The notes below the pieces were generated by a model. That model had not been told where the DNA came from. It ran no database searches and was given only the letters and a program-made list of their open reading frames with translations. 11,722 bases of DNA from Halanaerobium sp. (GTDB lineage Bacteria; Bacillota; Halanaerobiia; Halanaerobiales; Halanaerobiaceae): the NCBI GenBank assembly GCA_003070825.1, contig QBLP01000037.1:1-11722 (forward strand), written 5' to 3'. Each line of letters begins with the position of its first letter. The stretch's first letter is position 1. A program made the translations under genes and the position numbers. Shown here one piece after another: positions 1-6,845 of the stretch.

Positions 1-2026
1 CTGCTAACTTTTGATACTGCTGCTGCCAGTCTTTTATTCCTACAATCTTTTGAGCTTCATCCCTTGCCTCAACCAGAAGCTCCTGATCATCAATTAAACT
101 GGCTACTTTTAAATCATCGATCCCATGCTGTCTGGTTCCAAAAAATTCCCCCGGACCCCGCATCTTTAAATCTTCTTCGGCAATTAAAAAACCATTATTA
201 CTTTTACACATAATTTCCAGGCGGTGAGCAGCTTCTTCTCCCGGAGGATCAGAAATCAAAATACAGTAAGACTGATGACGGCCTCTGCCAACTCTTCCCC
301 TGAGCTGATGCAGCTGGGCCAGTCCAAATCTTTCTGCATTTTCGATGATCATAATACTGGCATTGCTTACATCTACCCCAACCTCAATTACAGTTGTTGC
401 TACCAGAATATCAATCTCACCATCTCGGAATTTTTCCATAATCTCTTTTTTTTCTGCTGCAGAAATTGAGCTGTGAATTAAAGCCAGCTTCTGTTCTTTA
501 AAAAATCCAGTTTTTAAATCATTGAATAGCTCTTCTGCAGATACAAGTTCCGGCATTTCCTCTGATTCTTCAATCAGGGGACAGACTATATAGGCCTGCC
601 TCCCTGATTCTATTTTTTCTTTTAAAAATGAATAAATCTGTTTTCGTCTATTTTCTCTTCTCCAGAAAGTAGCTATTTCTTTTCTCCCCGGCGGCATCTC
701 ATCAATTACCGAAAGATCAAGATCTCCATAAATTAACATGGCCATTGATCTCGGGATCGGTGTTGCTGTCATAATTAATAAATCAGGGCTGTCACCTTTT
801 TCTTTTAGACTGTGTCTTTGCTCTACACCAAAGCGGTGCTGTTCATCAATAACTATTAGACCCGGATTATCATAATTTAAACTTTCCTGAAAAAGAGCAT
901 GAGTACCAATAATTAAATCAGTTTTTCCAGTTTCTATCTCAGCTTCAATCTCCTGTCTCTCTGCTGTTTTCACACTACCTGTCAGCAGAGAAATATTATA
1001 ATCAAAGTCAGCTAAAAGTTCTTTAAAATTCAAAAAGTGCTGTTCAGCCAGGATTTCTGTTGGCGCCATAAAAATTCCCTGATAGCCATTCGCCATAGTC
1101 TGCAGTAGCGCCAGACCTGCAACTACAGTTTTACCTGAGCCTACATCTCCCTGCAGCAGTCTAGACATAGTTTTTTTAGATTCCATATCTTTTCTAATCT
1201 CAAAACTCACCCGCTTCTGAGCCGATGTCAACTCAAAATCAAGAGCTGCAAGAAACTTGCTGCTCTCTTCTTCTTTAAATTGATGCTCAATACCCTGGAG
1301 CTCTTTATATTTTTTCTTTTCTTCCAGAGCATAAAGCTGCAGATAAAAAAACTCCTCAAAAGCCAGCCGGCGGCGAGAAAATTTTTGATGTTTATCATTT
1401 TTAGGAAAGTGCATACCAAGAATAGATGTTTTTAAATCAGGAAAATTATGCTCTTTTAAAATAATTTCTGGCAATTCATCTTCAAGTAAAAAAGCATGAC
1501 TTTTTAAAGCATTAGCAATCACCCGGCGCAGCCTGCGCTGAGTAATGCCTTCAGTTAATGAATAAATGGGAACAATTCGTCCTGTATTTAAGACCGAAGC
1601 TTCAGAACCCAATTTTTCGTAAACAGGATTATTTATTTCTTTTCTTTTATATTTGTGCCAGTTTTTTTCACTAATTTTGCCGCTGATTATATATTTATCC
1701 CCTTTTTGAAACTGGTCCCGCAGATAGGATTGATTATACCAGATTCCATTTACCACATCACTGCCATCAGAAAAAGTAACCCGCAGTAAATCAAGATTAT
1801 ATCTGATTTTCTGATAGTCAATTTTTAAAACTTCAACCTTAAAATTAACCTGCTCTCCTGGAGCAGTATATTTGATCTGGCTAATCTGGCTGCGGTCCTC
1901 ATATTCTCGGGGAAAATAATAAAAAAGATCCCTGACTGTTTTAATCTCTAATTTGGAAAGGCGTTCGGCCCATTTGGGCCCAACACCTTTAACAAACTGC
2001 ACTTCATCTGAAAGTTTAAGTTTCAT
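1..2026 (-). CDS. recG: ATP-dependent DNA helicase RecG, C-terminus cut by window edge
   Basis: RecG is a superfamily 2 helicase that remodels stalled replication forks and branch-migrates Holliday junctions. Translating the minus strand from the ATG at 2026 gives 675 uninterrupted codons running off the left edge. The family is about 680-690 residues long (B. subtilis 682), so probably only the last few residues are missing. Visible motifs are the N-terminal VKGVGPKWAERL segment (HhH-like, near residue 13), the wedge/OB region (about 50-160), Walker A GDVGSGKT (293-300), the DEQH box (394-397), motif III TATPIPR (420-426) and motif VI QLRGRVGR (574-581). The start codon shares one base with the stop codon of the upstream degV gene (TAATG), which points to translational coupling. 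Last visible gene of the yloU-fakA-degV-recG operon. In B. subtilis fapR-plsX follows recG, but that region lies outside this window. Identification is certain. Confidence 0.97.
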   Translation of the reverse strand, partial: MKLKLSDEVQFVKGVGPKWAERLSKLEIKTVRDLFYYFPREYEDRSQISQIKYTAPGEQVNFKVEVLKIDYQKIRYNLDLLRVTFSDGSDVVNGIWYNQSYLRDQFQKGDKYIISGKISEKNWHKYKRKEINNPVYEKLGSEASVLNTGRIVPIYSLTEGITQRRLRRVIANALKSHAFLLEDELPEIILKEHNFPDLKTSILGMHFPKNDKHQKFSRRRLAFEEFFYLQLYALEEKKKYKELQGIEHQFKEEESSKFLAALDFELTSAQKRVSFEIRKDMESKKTMSRLLQGDVGSGKTVVAGLALLQTMANGYQGIFMAPTEILAEQHFLNFKELLADFDYNISLLTGSVKTAERQEIEAEIETGKTDLIIGTHALFQESLNYDNPGLIVIDEQHRFGVEQRHSLKEKGDSPDLLIMTATPIPRSMAMLIYGDLDLSVIDEMPPGRKEIATFWRRENRRKQIYSFLKEKIESGRQAYIVCPLIEESEEMPELVSAEELFNDLKTGFFKEQKLALIHSSISAAEKKEIMEKFRDGEIDILVATTVIEVGVDVSNASIMIIENAERFGLAQLHQLRGRVGRGRHQSYCILISDPPGEEAAHRLEIMCKSNNGFLIAEEDLKMRGPGEFFGTRQHGIDDLKVASLIDDQELLVEARDEAQKIVGIKDWQQQYQKLA

Positions 2027-2898
2027 TAGCTCAATAATTCTCCTCTATAAATAACAATCCCATAAACCTGAGGACCTGTATGAGAACTTAAAACAGTTCC
2101 AATTTTATTTTCTAAAAGTTGATATTTAAAATCATCCTGTGCGTTTAAATCTGCTTCAAAAAGTTCTTTGAACTGCTGATAATTACCACTATCTTTACCA
2201 TAAATATAAGCGAAATTAACTTTTTCACTGTCCTCAGCAGCATTTAAAGCTAAATCAATCATTTTCTGATTTGTTTTCTTATAGCCTCTTATTTTTTCCC
2301 TGGGAGTGATTTCTCCAGTGACAGCAGAAAGTTCTAAAATTGGATTAAAATTAAATATACTACCCAAAAAAGCCTGTGCTTTACCAATTCTTCCTCCTTT
2401 TTCCAGATAACTTAGTTCGTTAACAGTAAAATAGATAGTAATGTTTTCTCTCTCTTCTAGAATTTTTTCCTTAATTTCTTCAAGATTTTTTCCCTCTTTA
2501 ATCATTTTCGCAGCCAGCAGTACCATAAAGCCCAGACCCGTACTTGTTGATTTAGAATCTATTATCTCAACATTCAAATCTTCCAGCTGAGCAGCTGCCA
2601 GTCTTGCTGACTCACAGGTACCACTTAGAGCAGAGGACAAATGAATCGAAATTATCTGATCATATTCTGCAGCTAATTTTTGATATTTATCCATAAAAAG
2701 CCCAACAGATGGCTGTGAAGTTGTTGGTAAATCAGCTGCAGATTCCATCATCTTATAAAATTCCTCACTATCCAGATCAACTTTGTCATAATAGGTATCT
2801 TCGTCAAAATGTACAGTTAAGGGTACAATTTCAATCTGGTATTTAGCCAGAATCTCTGCAGGTAAATCACAGGTGCTGTCAGTTACTAGAGCTATCAT
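2026..2898 (-). CDS. degV: DegV family fatty-acid-binding protein, probable FakB partner of FakA
   Basis: DegV proteins are soluble two-domain proteins that bind a fatty acid and, as FakB, present it to the kinase FakA to form acyl-phosphate. The 290-residue length is normal for the family. Recognisable positions are VTDSTCDLP (5-13), the TSQPS loop (60-64), HLSSALSGT (86-94), where FakB proteins contact the bound carboxylate, KGGRIGKA (167-174), NPIL (185-188) and SSHTGP (271-276). The gene begins 11 nt after the fakA stop, with a moderate AGGA ribosome site overlapping that stop, and ends in a TAATG overlap with recG. The direct position after fakA makes a FakB role likely. This is inference from context, because many DegV paralogues have unknown ligands. 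B. subtilis carries sdaAB-sdaAA here instead. Confidence 0.93.
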   Translation of the reverse strand: MIALVTDSTCDLPAEILAKYQIEIVPLTVHFDEDTYYDKVDLDSEEFYKMMESAADLPTTSQPSVGLFMDKYQKLAAEYDQIISIHLSSALSGTCESARLAAAQLEDLNVEIIDSKSTSTGLGFMVLLAAKMIKEGKNLEEIKEKILEERENITIYFTVNELSYLEKGGRIGKAQAFLGSIFNFNPILELSAVTGEITPREKIRGYKKTNQKMIDLALNAAEDSEKVNFAYIYGKDSGNYQQFKELFEADLNAQDDFKYQLLENKIGTVLSSHTGPQVYGIVIYRGELLS

Positions 2899-2909
2899 AT
2901 TAACACATC

Positions 2910-4688
2910 CTATTCTAATGAAATTATGAAGGGATAAAGTGGCTGTCCTCCTGGATAGATTTCTATTTCATCAAAATCAAAGTTTTCTTCCATAATAGCT
3001 TTGATTTCTTCTGCTTCTGCCTCAGTTATGCCTTCACCATAATAAATAGTGACCAGCTCTTCATCTTCAGCCACTTTATTTAATAAATTAATTACAGTTT
3101 CTCTTTCTGTATCAGCACTAACTAAGATATCTCCATCTTTCAGTCCGATATAACTATCTTTTTTTATTTCCAGACCATTAATTTTAGAGTCTTTAACAGC
3201 CTGTGTTATCTCAAGTGTTTTAACATACTTAATTTCTGCTTCCATACTTTCTTTTAAGTCTGCAGGAGAAGCCTGGTCATCAAAAATCATTAGTGCTGTG
3301 ACTGCCTGCGGAATAGAACGAGTTTCAATAATTGCTATCTCTTTTTCACTCAGTTCTGAAACCTGTTTGGCCGCAGAAATAATGTTCTTATTATTGGGGA
3401 GTATAATGATCTGATCAGTATTCATTCTCTCTACAACCTCGAGAAAATCATTGGTGGAAGGATTCATTGACTGTCCACCTTTAATAACATAATCAACTCC
3501 AAGCTCTTTTAAAATATTAACTACACCTTCACCATTAGCTACAGAAATAATCCCAGTATTTTTCTCTACCACAATTTCTGAATCTTCCTGCTCAGAAACT
3601 TCTGCTGTTTTAAGTTCATTCTTTTCTGCCACCTCTTTCGGTGGTTTATTCTCTTTAGCTTCAACAGCAGAGTCTGCATTTTTATCCTGATGGAACTTAG
3701 AATGATCAAAATCAGTGTCATTTTCCCGCTGAACTTTTTCCTGATTTTGTTTGCGCATATTATCAATTTTAATATCAAAAACTTTACCCTTTTTAAGACC
3801 GTATTCTAATAAAACACCAGGATGGTTGGTGTGAACATGAATCTTAATAACATCATCACTTCCAACTACCATAATTGAGTCCCCATAACTCTGCATATCT
3901 TTTCTAATCCTGTCAATCATACGGTCAATATTAGATTTACGGCTGTCAATTTCAATCAACATCTGGGTACAGTAAGTAAATTTAATATCTTCTGCAGGCT
4001 CAGATTTCTTTCTAGTTTTAGAATCAGCTGCAGCCGCCTGATATTCGATCTTTTCTCCTTTTAACCCTTTGAGCATTCCTTCAAGGATGGTTAAATATCC
4101 CTGACCTCCAGCATCTACAACCTCTGCTTCTTTTAAAGCAGCCAGCAGCTCTGGAGTCCTCTCCAAAGATTCTTCTGCAGCCTTAATTGTTATTTCAAAT
4201 AGTTCTATAATATCAGCAGCAGAATCCATCTCTGCCTGAGCTTTTTCGGCAGCCTCTCTCGAGACAGTTAAAATTGTTCCTTCTACTGGTTTCAAAACAC
4301 CATGATAGGCAACTTCAGAAGCTTTGTTAAGTGCATTAGCTAAATCTTTAACTTTCATCTTCTTCTTGTTTTTAAGGGCCTGTGCAAAACCTCTGATCAG
4401 CTGAGAGAGTATAACCCCTGAGTTTCCTCTAGCTCCCATTAATGCACCTTTAGAGAGCGCTGCAGCCAGTTCTGAAACACTTCTAGAGCTTTTGTCCTCC
4501 AGACTGGATACAGCTTCCTTAAAAGTTAAATACATATTTGTACCCGTATCACCATCTGGCACCGGAAAAACATTTAAAGAATCAATAAAAGATTTTTGTT
4601 CTTTGAGCCAGTATAGTGAGGTAAACATCATATCTTTAAATTGTTCTGCATCTACTGCAGTAATTTTTTCTTTATTATTAATTGGCAT
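2910..4688 (-). CDS. fakA: Fatty acid kinase FakA / YloV-like, DhaL-domain protein
   Basis: FakA phosphorylates fatty acid held on a DegV/FakB protein with ATP, giving acyl-phosphate for phospholipid synthesis. Numbered from the ATG at 4688 (592 residues), the N-terminal DhaL/DAK2 domain (about 10-200) has the Mg-ATP motif PVPDGDTGTNM (42-52), GARGNSG (85-91) and DAGGQGY (192-198). The middle domain has FTYCTQ with Cys240 and IHVHT with His284/His286, matching the zinc site reported for S. aureus FakA. A charged linker (about 310-378) precedes the DegV-like C-terminal domain (379-592, with NPSTND near 409). The family is about 550 long, and the linker accounts for the excess. Start: an in-frame TTG at 4694 is possible, but the ATG at 4688 has GAGGG about 6 nt upstream and is preferred. 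The gene overlaps the end of the asp23-family gene by 11 nt. Confidence 0.93.
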   Translation of the reverse strand: MPINNKEKITAVDAEQFKDMMFTSLYWLKEQKSFIDSLNVFPVPDGDTGTNMYLTFKEAVSSLEDKSSRSVSELAAALSKGALMGARGNSGVILSQLIRGFAQALKNKKKMKVKDLANALNKASEVAYHGVLKPVEGTILTVSREAAEKAQAEMDSAADIIELFEITIKAAEESLERTPELLAALKEAEVVDAGGQGYLTILEGMLKGLKGEKIEYQAAAADSKTRKKSEPAEDIKFTYCTQMLIEIDSRKSNIDRMIDRIRKDMQSYGDSIMVVGSDDVIKIHVHTNHPGVLLEYGLKKGKVFDIKIDNMRKQNQEKVQRENDTDFDHSKFHQDKNADSAVEAKENKPPKEVAEKNELKTAEVSEQEDSEIVVEKNTGIISVANGEGVVNILKELGVDYVIKGGQSMNPSTNDFLEVVERMNTDQIIILPNNKNIISAAKQVSELSEKEIAIIETRSIPQAVTALMIFDDQASPADLKESMEAEIKYVKTLEITQAVKDSKINGLEIKKDSYIGLKDGDILVSADTERETVINLLNKVAEDEELVTIYYGEGITEAEAEEIKAIMEENFDFDEIEIYPGGQPLYPFIISLE

Positions 4689-5040
4689 CGCCAACCCTCA
4701 CTCCCCTTACATTTACATCTATAGTTACTACTTCAATTCCAACTTTATTTTCGAGGGTATAGCGAACTCTTTCCATAACATTATGAGCTACTTCATGAAT
4801 ATTAGTTCCGTATTCAACAATGATGTTTAAATCAAGATGAACCTTATCTTCACTAATATCAATACCAACACCCTTACTAATATTATCCCAACCTAAAAGA
4901 TCTGCAAGACCATCCTGCACACTTCTAGAAGACATACCAACAAGACCATAGCACTCCATTACAGCAATACCTGCCGTTTTAGCTATTACCTCTTCATCAA
5001 TTATTATCTTACCAAGTTCATTTGTTAATTCTTTTTCCAT
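4678..5040 (-). CDS. yloU: Asp23/Gls24 family envelope stress response protein (YloU-like)
   Basis: This 120-residue protein belongs to the Asp23/Gls24 (DUF322) family. Typical features are the opening GKIIIDEEVIAKTAGIA (11-27), the short segment YGLVGMS (32-38), a DISEDKVHLDLNIIVEYG strand pair and the closing IDVNVRGVRV near the C-terminus. Family members are small acidic proteins. S. aureus Asp23 associates with the membrane and affects cell wall stress, while YloU itself has no settled function. There is no signal peptide or membrane segment. The ATG at 5040 follows AGAGGTG at good spacing, and a promoter lies just upstream at 5068-5096, so this is the first gene of the minus-strand operon. 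It is always seen next to yloV/fakA in Firmicutes, and here it overlaps fakA, which suggests linked expression. Confidence 0.93.
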   Translation of the reverse strand: MEKELTNELGKIIIDEEVIAKTAGIAVMECYGLVGMSSRSVQDGLADLLGWDNISKGVGIDISEDKVHLDLNIIVEYGTNIHEVAHNVMERVRYTLENKVGIEVVTIDVNVRGVRVGDAN

Positions 5041-5067
5041 TCTTTACACCTCTTTTCATACATAATT

Positions 5068-5096
5068 ATTCTATCTTATATAAGGCCTCTATGCAA
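5068..5096 (-). promoter_or_regulatory. Sigma-A type promoter for the yloU-fakA-degV-recG operon
   Basis: On the minus strand TTGCAT (5096-5091) is followed after exactly 17 nt by TAGAAT (5073-5068). This fits a vegetative -35/-10 pair with one or two mismatches in each box. Transcription would start near 5061, leaving a leader of about 20 nt that holds the AGAGGTG ribosome site before the ATG at 5040. The short leader leaves no room for a riboswitch or attenuator. The start site is inferred, not observed. Confidence 0.72.
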
Positions 5097-5191
5097 GAAA
5101 TAAATCAACAGAGCTGCCTAAATTAATCCTCATTTATTATTTATTTCAAGATAAAATTATACTTTCCTGCATATATAAATTTATATTTTTG

Positions 5192-5204
5192 TAGAATTAT
5201 TCTA
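5192..5204. repeat. Short perfect inverted repeat between the divergent promoters
   Basis: TAGAAT-T-ATTCTA is a 6-1-6 perfect palindrome ending 6 nt before the -35 box of the rpmB promoter. It could be an operator half-site pair, or chance in very AT-rich DNA. No second copy was found in the window, and I do not recognise it as a known regulator site. Confidence 0.2.
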
Positions 5205-5210
5205 ATTAAC

Positions 5211-5240
5211 TTGCTAAAGGCTGTTTATCTATGTTAAAAT
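5211..5240 (+). promoter_or_regulatory. Extended -10 promoter for rpmB
   Basis: TTGCTA (5211-5216) lies 18 nt before TAAAAT (5235-5240). The -10 box is preceded by TG at 5232-5233 with one base between, the TGn extended -10 element. A start near 5247 gives a leader of about 30 nt containing the ribosome site. A TATAAT at 5240-5245 overlaps, but no -35 box sits at a proper distance from it. Confidence 0.65.
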
Positions 5241-5262
5241 ATAATCTGAGATAAATTTTATT

Positions 5263-5270
5263 AAGGAGGT
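5263..5270 (+). promoter_or_regulatory. Strong ribosome binding site of rpmB
   Basis: AAGGAGGT, continued by G at 5271, is a near-perfect match to the 3' end of 16S rRNA. It lies 8 nt before the ATG at 5279, as expected for a highly expressed ribosomal protein, and it fixes the rpmB start. Confidence 0.85.
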
Positions 5271-5278
5271 GTTTTCCT

Positions 5279-5509
5279 ATGTCCAGAGTCTGCGAAATTT
5301 GTGGCAAAGGTGGAAATAAAGCCAATAGCATACAGAGACGTGGTAAAGCTAAGAAAAAAGGTGGGGTTGGTCGTAACATTACAAGTTCTACAAAAAGAAC
5401 TCAGCGTCCAAACCTTAAAAAAGTTAAAGCAATTGTTGATGGTTCACCAAAAAGAATTAAAGTGTGTACTCAGTGTCTTAAGTCAGGTAAGGTTGAAAGA
5501 GCTTACTAA
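5279..5509 (+). CDS. rpmB: 50S ribosomal protein L28, zinc-ribbon form
   Basis: L28 is a small basic protein of the large ribosomal subunit. The 76-residue product has two CxxC pairs, Cys5/Cys8 (CEICGK) and Cys63/Cys66 (CTQCLK), giving the four-cysteine zinc-binding form, and it ends in the conserved LKSGKVERAY. The segment TQRPNLKKVKA matches the family core. At 76 residues it is longer than the 62-residue B. subtilis protein. The extra length is a Lys/Gly/Arg-rich insertion around residues 18-34 (RRGKAKKKGGVGR) before the conserved core, which resembles L28 from other anaerobic lineages. It is the only plus-strand gene here and is monocistronic, with its own promoter, ribosome site and terminator. 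It lies between two minus-strand operons, as in the Bacillus locus. Confidence 0.97.
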   Translation: MSRVCEICGKGGNKANSIQRRGKAKKKGGVGRNITSSTKRTQRPNLKKVKAIVDGSPKRIKVCTQCLKSGKVERAY

Positions 5510-5527
5510 ATTAAGATTTAAACAAAG

Positions 5528-5565
5528 AAGGGAGCAGATTTATTTCAAAATAAATCTGCTCCCTT
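5528..5565. terminator. Bidirectional Rho-independent terminator between rpmB and the malic enzyme gene
   Basis: AAGGGAGCAGATTTATTT (5528-5545) and its exact reverse complement (5548-5565) form an 18-bp stem. The innermost pairs must open to make a loop around TTTCAAAA. It lies between the stop of rpmB (5509) and the stop of the convergent malic enzyme gene (5584). The downstream T-runs are short and broken on both strands (TTTAGTGCTTT on plus, CTTTGTTT on minus), so termination rests mainly on stem strength. Confidence 0.85.
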
Positions 5566-5583
5566 TAGTGCTTTAATATGGCT

Positions 5584-6819
5584 TTATTGTGTTTTTAATT
5601 TATCTAAATTCTTTTTAATTTTACTTTTCAACTGCTCTTCATTCAGATCAAGCTGAGCTAGATAATTATTAACTGCATTCCGAGCAACTGAAAAAGCCAC
5701 CGCCGGAACAACCCGCTGATCAAAAGGGTCCGGAATGATATACTCAGCTGAAAGATTATCAGCAGCAAGTTCTGCTATAGCTTCAGCCGCTGCAATTTTC
5801 ATCCCTTCACTTATTTCTGACGCTCTAACATCAAGCGCCCCTCTGAAAACACCAGGGAAAGCAAGCACATTATTGATCTGATTTGGATAATCTGATCTTC
5901 CTGTTGCAATTACTGCTGCACCTGCATTTAAAGCGACTTCTGGATCAATTTCGGGAGTTGGATTGGCCATCGCAAAAATCAAGGGATCAGCTGCCATCTC
6001 CTCAACCATTTCTGCTTTTAAAATATTACCTACAGATAAACCAATAAATAAATCAGCATCTTTAATAGCCTCTGTCAGTCCTCCACTCAAATCATCAGGA
6101 TTGGTTTTTTTAATTAAATCCTGACGCAGAGAGTCATACTGTTCTATATTATTTGAGTTTAAAATTCCAATTTTATCATTGATAATTAAATTTTTAGCTC
6201 CTGCATCTAAAAGCAGTTTGGAAACTGCTGTAGCTGCTGCCCCCGCCCCATTGACAACAATCTTAATCTGATCAAGTTCTTTATTTACAAGTTTTAAGGC
6301 ATTGATCACCGCTGCCAGAACAACTATTGCTGTTCCGTGCTGATCATCATGAAAAATTGCCATCTCTGTTTCTTCTTTTAGTCTGGCTTCAATTTCAAAA
6401 CATTTCGGAGCGGAAATATCTTCTAAATTAATCCCGGCAAATGTCGGCTCCAGCAGTTTTACAAACTCTACAATCTGATCAACTTCTTTTGTACCAACAC
6501 ATAAAGGAAAAGCATCCACATTTGCGAATTCTTTAAATAAAACTGCTTTTCCTTCCATAACCGGCAGAGCAGCTTTCGGTCCGATATCTCCCAAACCTAA
6601 AACAGCTGTACCCGAAGAAACAACAGCAACCTGATTGCCGCGTGCTGTATACTGATAAATTTTTTCGGGATTTTTCTCAATTTCTCTGCAGGGCTCTGCC
6701 ACCCCAGGAGAATAAGCAAGACTTAATTCCTCTCTATTGCGAACTCTAACCTTTGATTTAACTTCAATTTTCCCCTGATGATCACTATGTAATTTTAATG
6801 CTTTTTGATAAATATCCAT
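5584..6819 (-). CDS. NAD(P)-dependent malic enzyme
   Basis: The enzyme oxidatively decarboxylates L-malate to pyruvate and CO2 with NAD(P)+ and a divalent metal. From the ATG at 6819 it has 411 residues, close to the short bacterial type (B. subtilis YtsJ about 410), with no phosphotransacetylase tail. The malic N-domain shows SLAYSPGVAEPC (33-44, Tyr36), catalytic Lys91 in GKAVLFK, and metal ligands in LEDIS (Glu133, Asp134) and FHDDQHGT (Asp158/159). The NAD-binding domain has NGAGAAA (190-196) and ANPTPE (285-290). An Asp in LIINDK after the second strand hints at NAD but does not settle it. Start: an ATG at 6831 is in frame, but it overlaps the GGAGGT ribosome site (6824-6829) that serves the ATG at 6819. 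It lies 26 nt after thiN with no terminator between, so it is probably the last gene of that operon. The position is unusual, because B. subtilis has spoVM here. Confidence 0.94.
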   Translation of the reverse strand: MDIYQKALKLHSDHQGKIEVKSKVRVRNREELSLAYSPGVAEPCREIEKNPEKIYQYTARGNQVAVVSSGTAVLGLGDIGPKAALPVMEGKAVLFKEFANVDAFPLCVGTKEVDQIVEFVKLLEPTFAGINLEDISAPKCFEIEARLKEETEMAIFHDDQHGTAIVVLAAVINALKLVNKELDQIKIVVNGAGAAATAVSKLLLDAGAKNLIINDKIGILNSNNIEQYDSLRQDLIKKTNPDDLSGGLTEAIKDADLFIGLSVGNILKAEMVEEMAADPLIFAMANPTPEIDPEVALNAGAAVIATGRSDYPNQINNVLAFPGVFRGALDVRASEISEGMKIAAAEAIAELAADNLSAEYIIPDPFDQRVVPAVAFSVARNAVNNYLAQLDLNEEQLKSKIKKNLDKLKTQ

Positions 6820-6823
6820 TATT

Positions 6824-6829
6824 ACCTCC
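6824..6829 (-). promoter_or_regulatory. Ribosome binding site that decides the malic enzyme start
   Basis: On the minus strand GGAGGT is followed by 4 nt and then the ATG at 6819. The alternative ATG at 6831 touches this element and has only a weak AGAGAG upstream, so the 411-residue product is favoured over the 415-residue one. Confidence 0.8.
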
Positions 6830-6845
6830 ATCTACTCTCTGCTCT

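Noticed and set aside
224..469. Plus-strand open frame of 81 codons
   Set aside because: It lies antisense inside recG, whose minus-strand frame shows helicase motifs throughout. No ribosome site and no recognisable product.
1228..1419. Minus-strand open frame of 63 codons
   Set aside because: Out-of-frame shadow within recG, with Lys/Leu/Phe-rich low-complexity translation.
3566..3778. Minus-strand open frame of 70 codons
   Set aside because: Out-of-frame reading of the A-rich linker region of fakA. The Lys/Ile-rich product is typical of a shadow frame.
4492..4830. Plus-strand open frame of 112 codons
   Set aside because: Antisense to the fakA/yloU junction, both clear family members. No ribosome site.
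5173..5186. Palindrome ATATAAATTTATAT followed by a T-run, as a terminator or operator
   Set aside because: It is pure A/T, would form a very weak stem, and no transcript is expected to end there. Such palindromes are expected by chance in AT-rich DNA.
5041..5278. Riboswitch or ribosomal-protein leader in the divergent gap
   Set aside because: The predicted leaders are only about 20 and 30 nt long, and no stable G/C-containing structure or known aptamer core is visible.
5301..5576. Plus-strand open frame of 91 codons overlapping rpmB
   Set aside because: A +1 frame shadow of rpmB that runs into the terminator stem. rpmB has the promoter, ribosome site and family motifs.
6832..6845. Possible spoVM between thiN and its downstream neighbour
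   Set aside because: Only 26 nt separate thiN from the malic enzyme start, too short for the 26-codon spoVM. None is visible near rpmB either.
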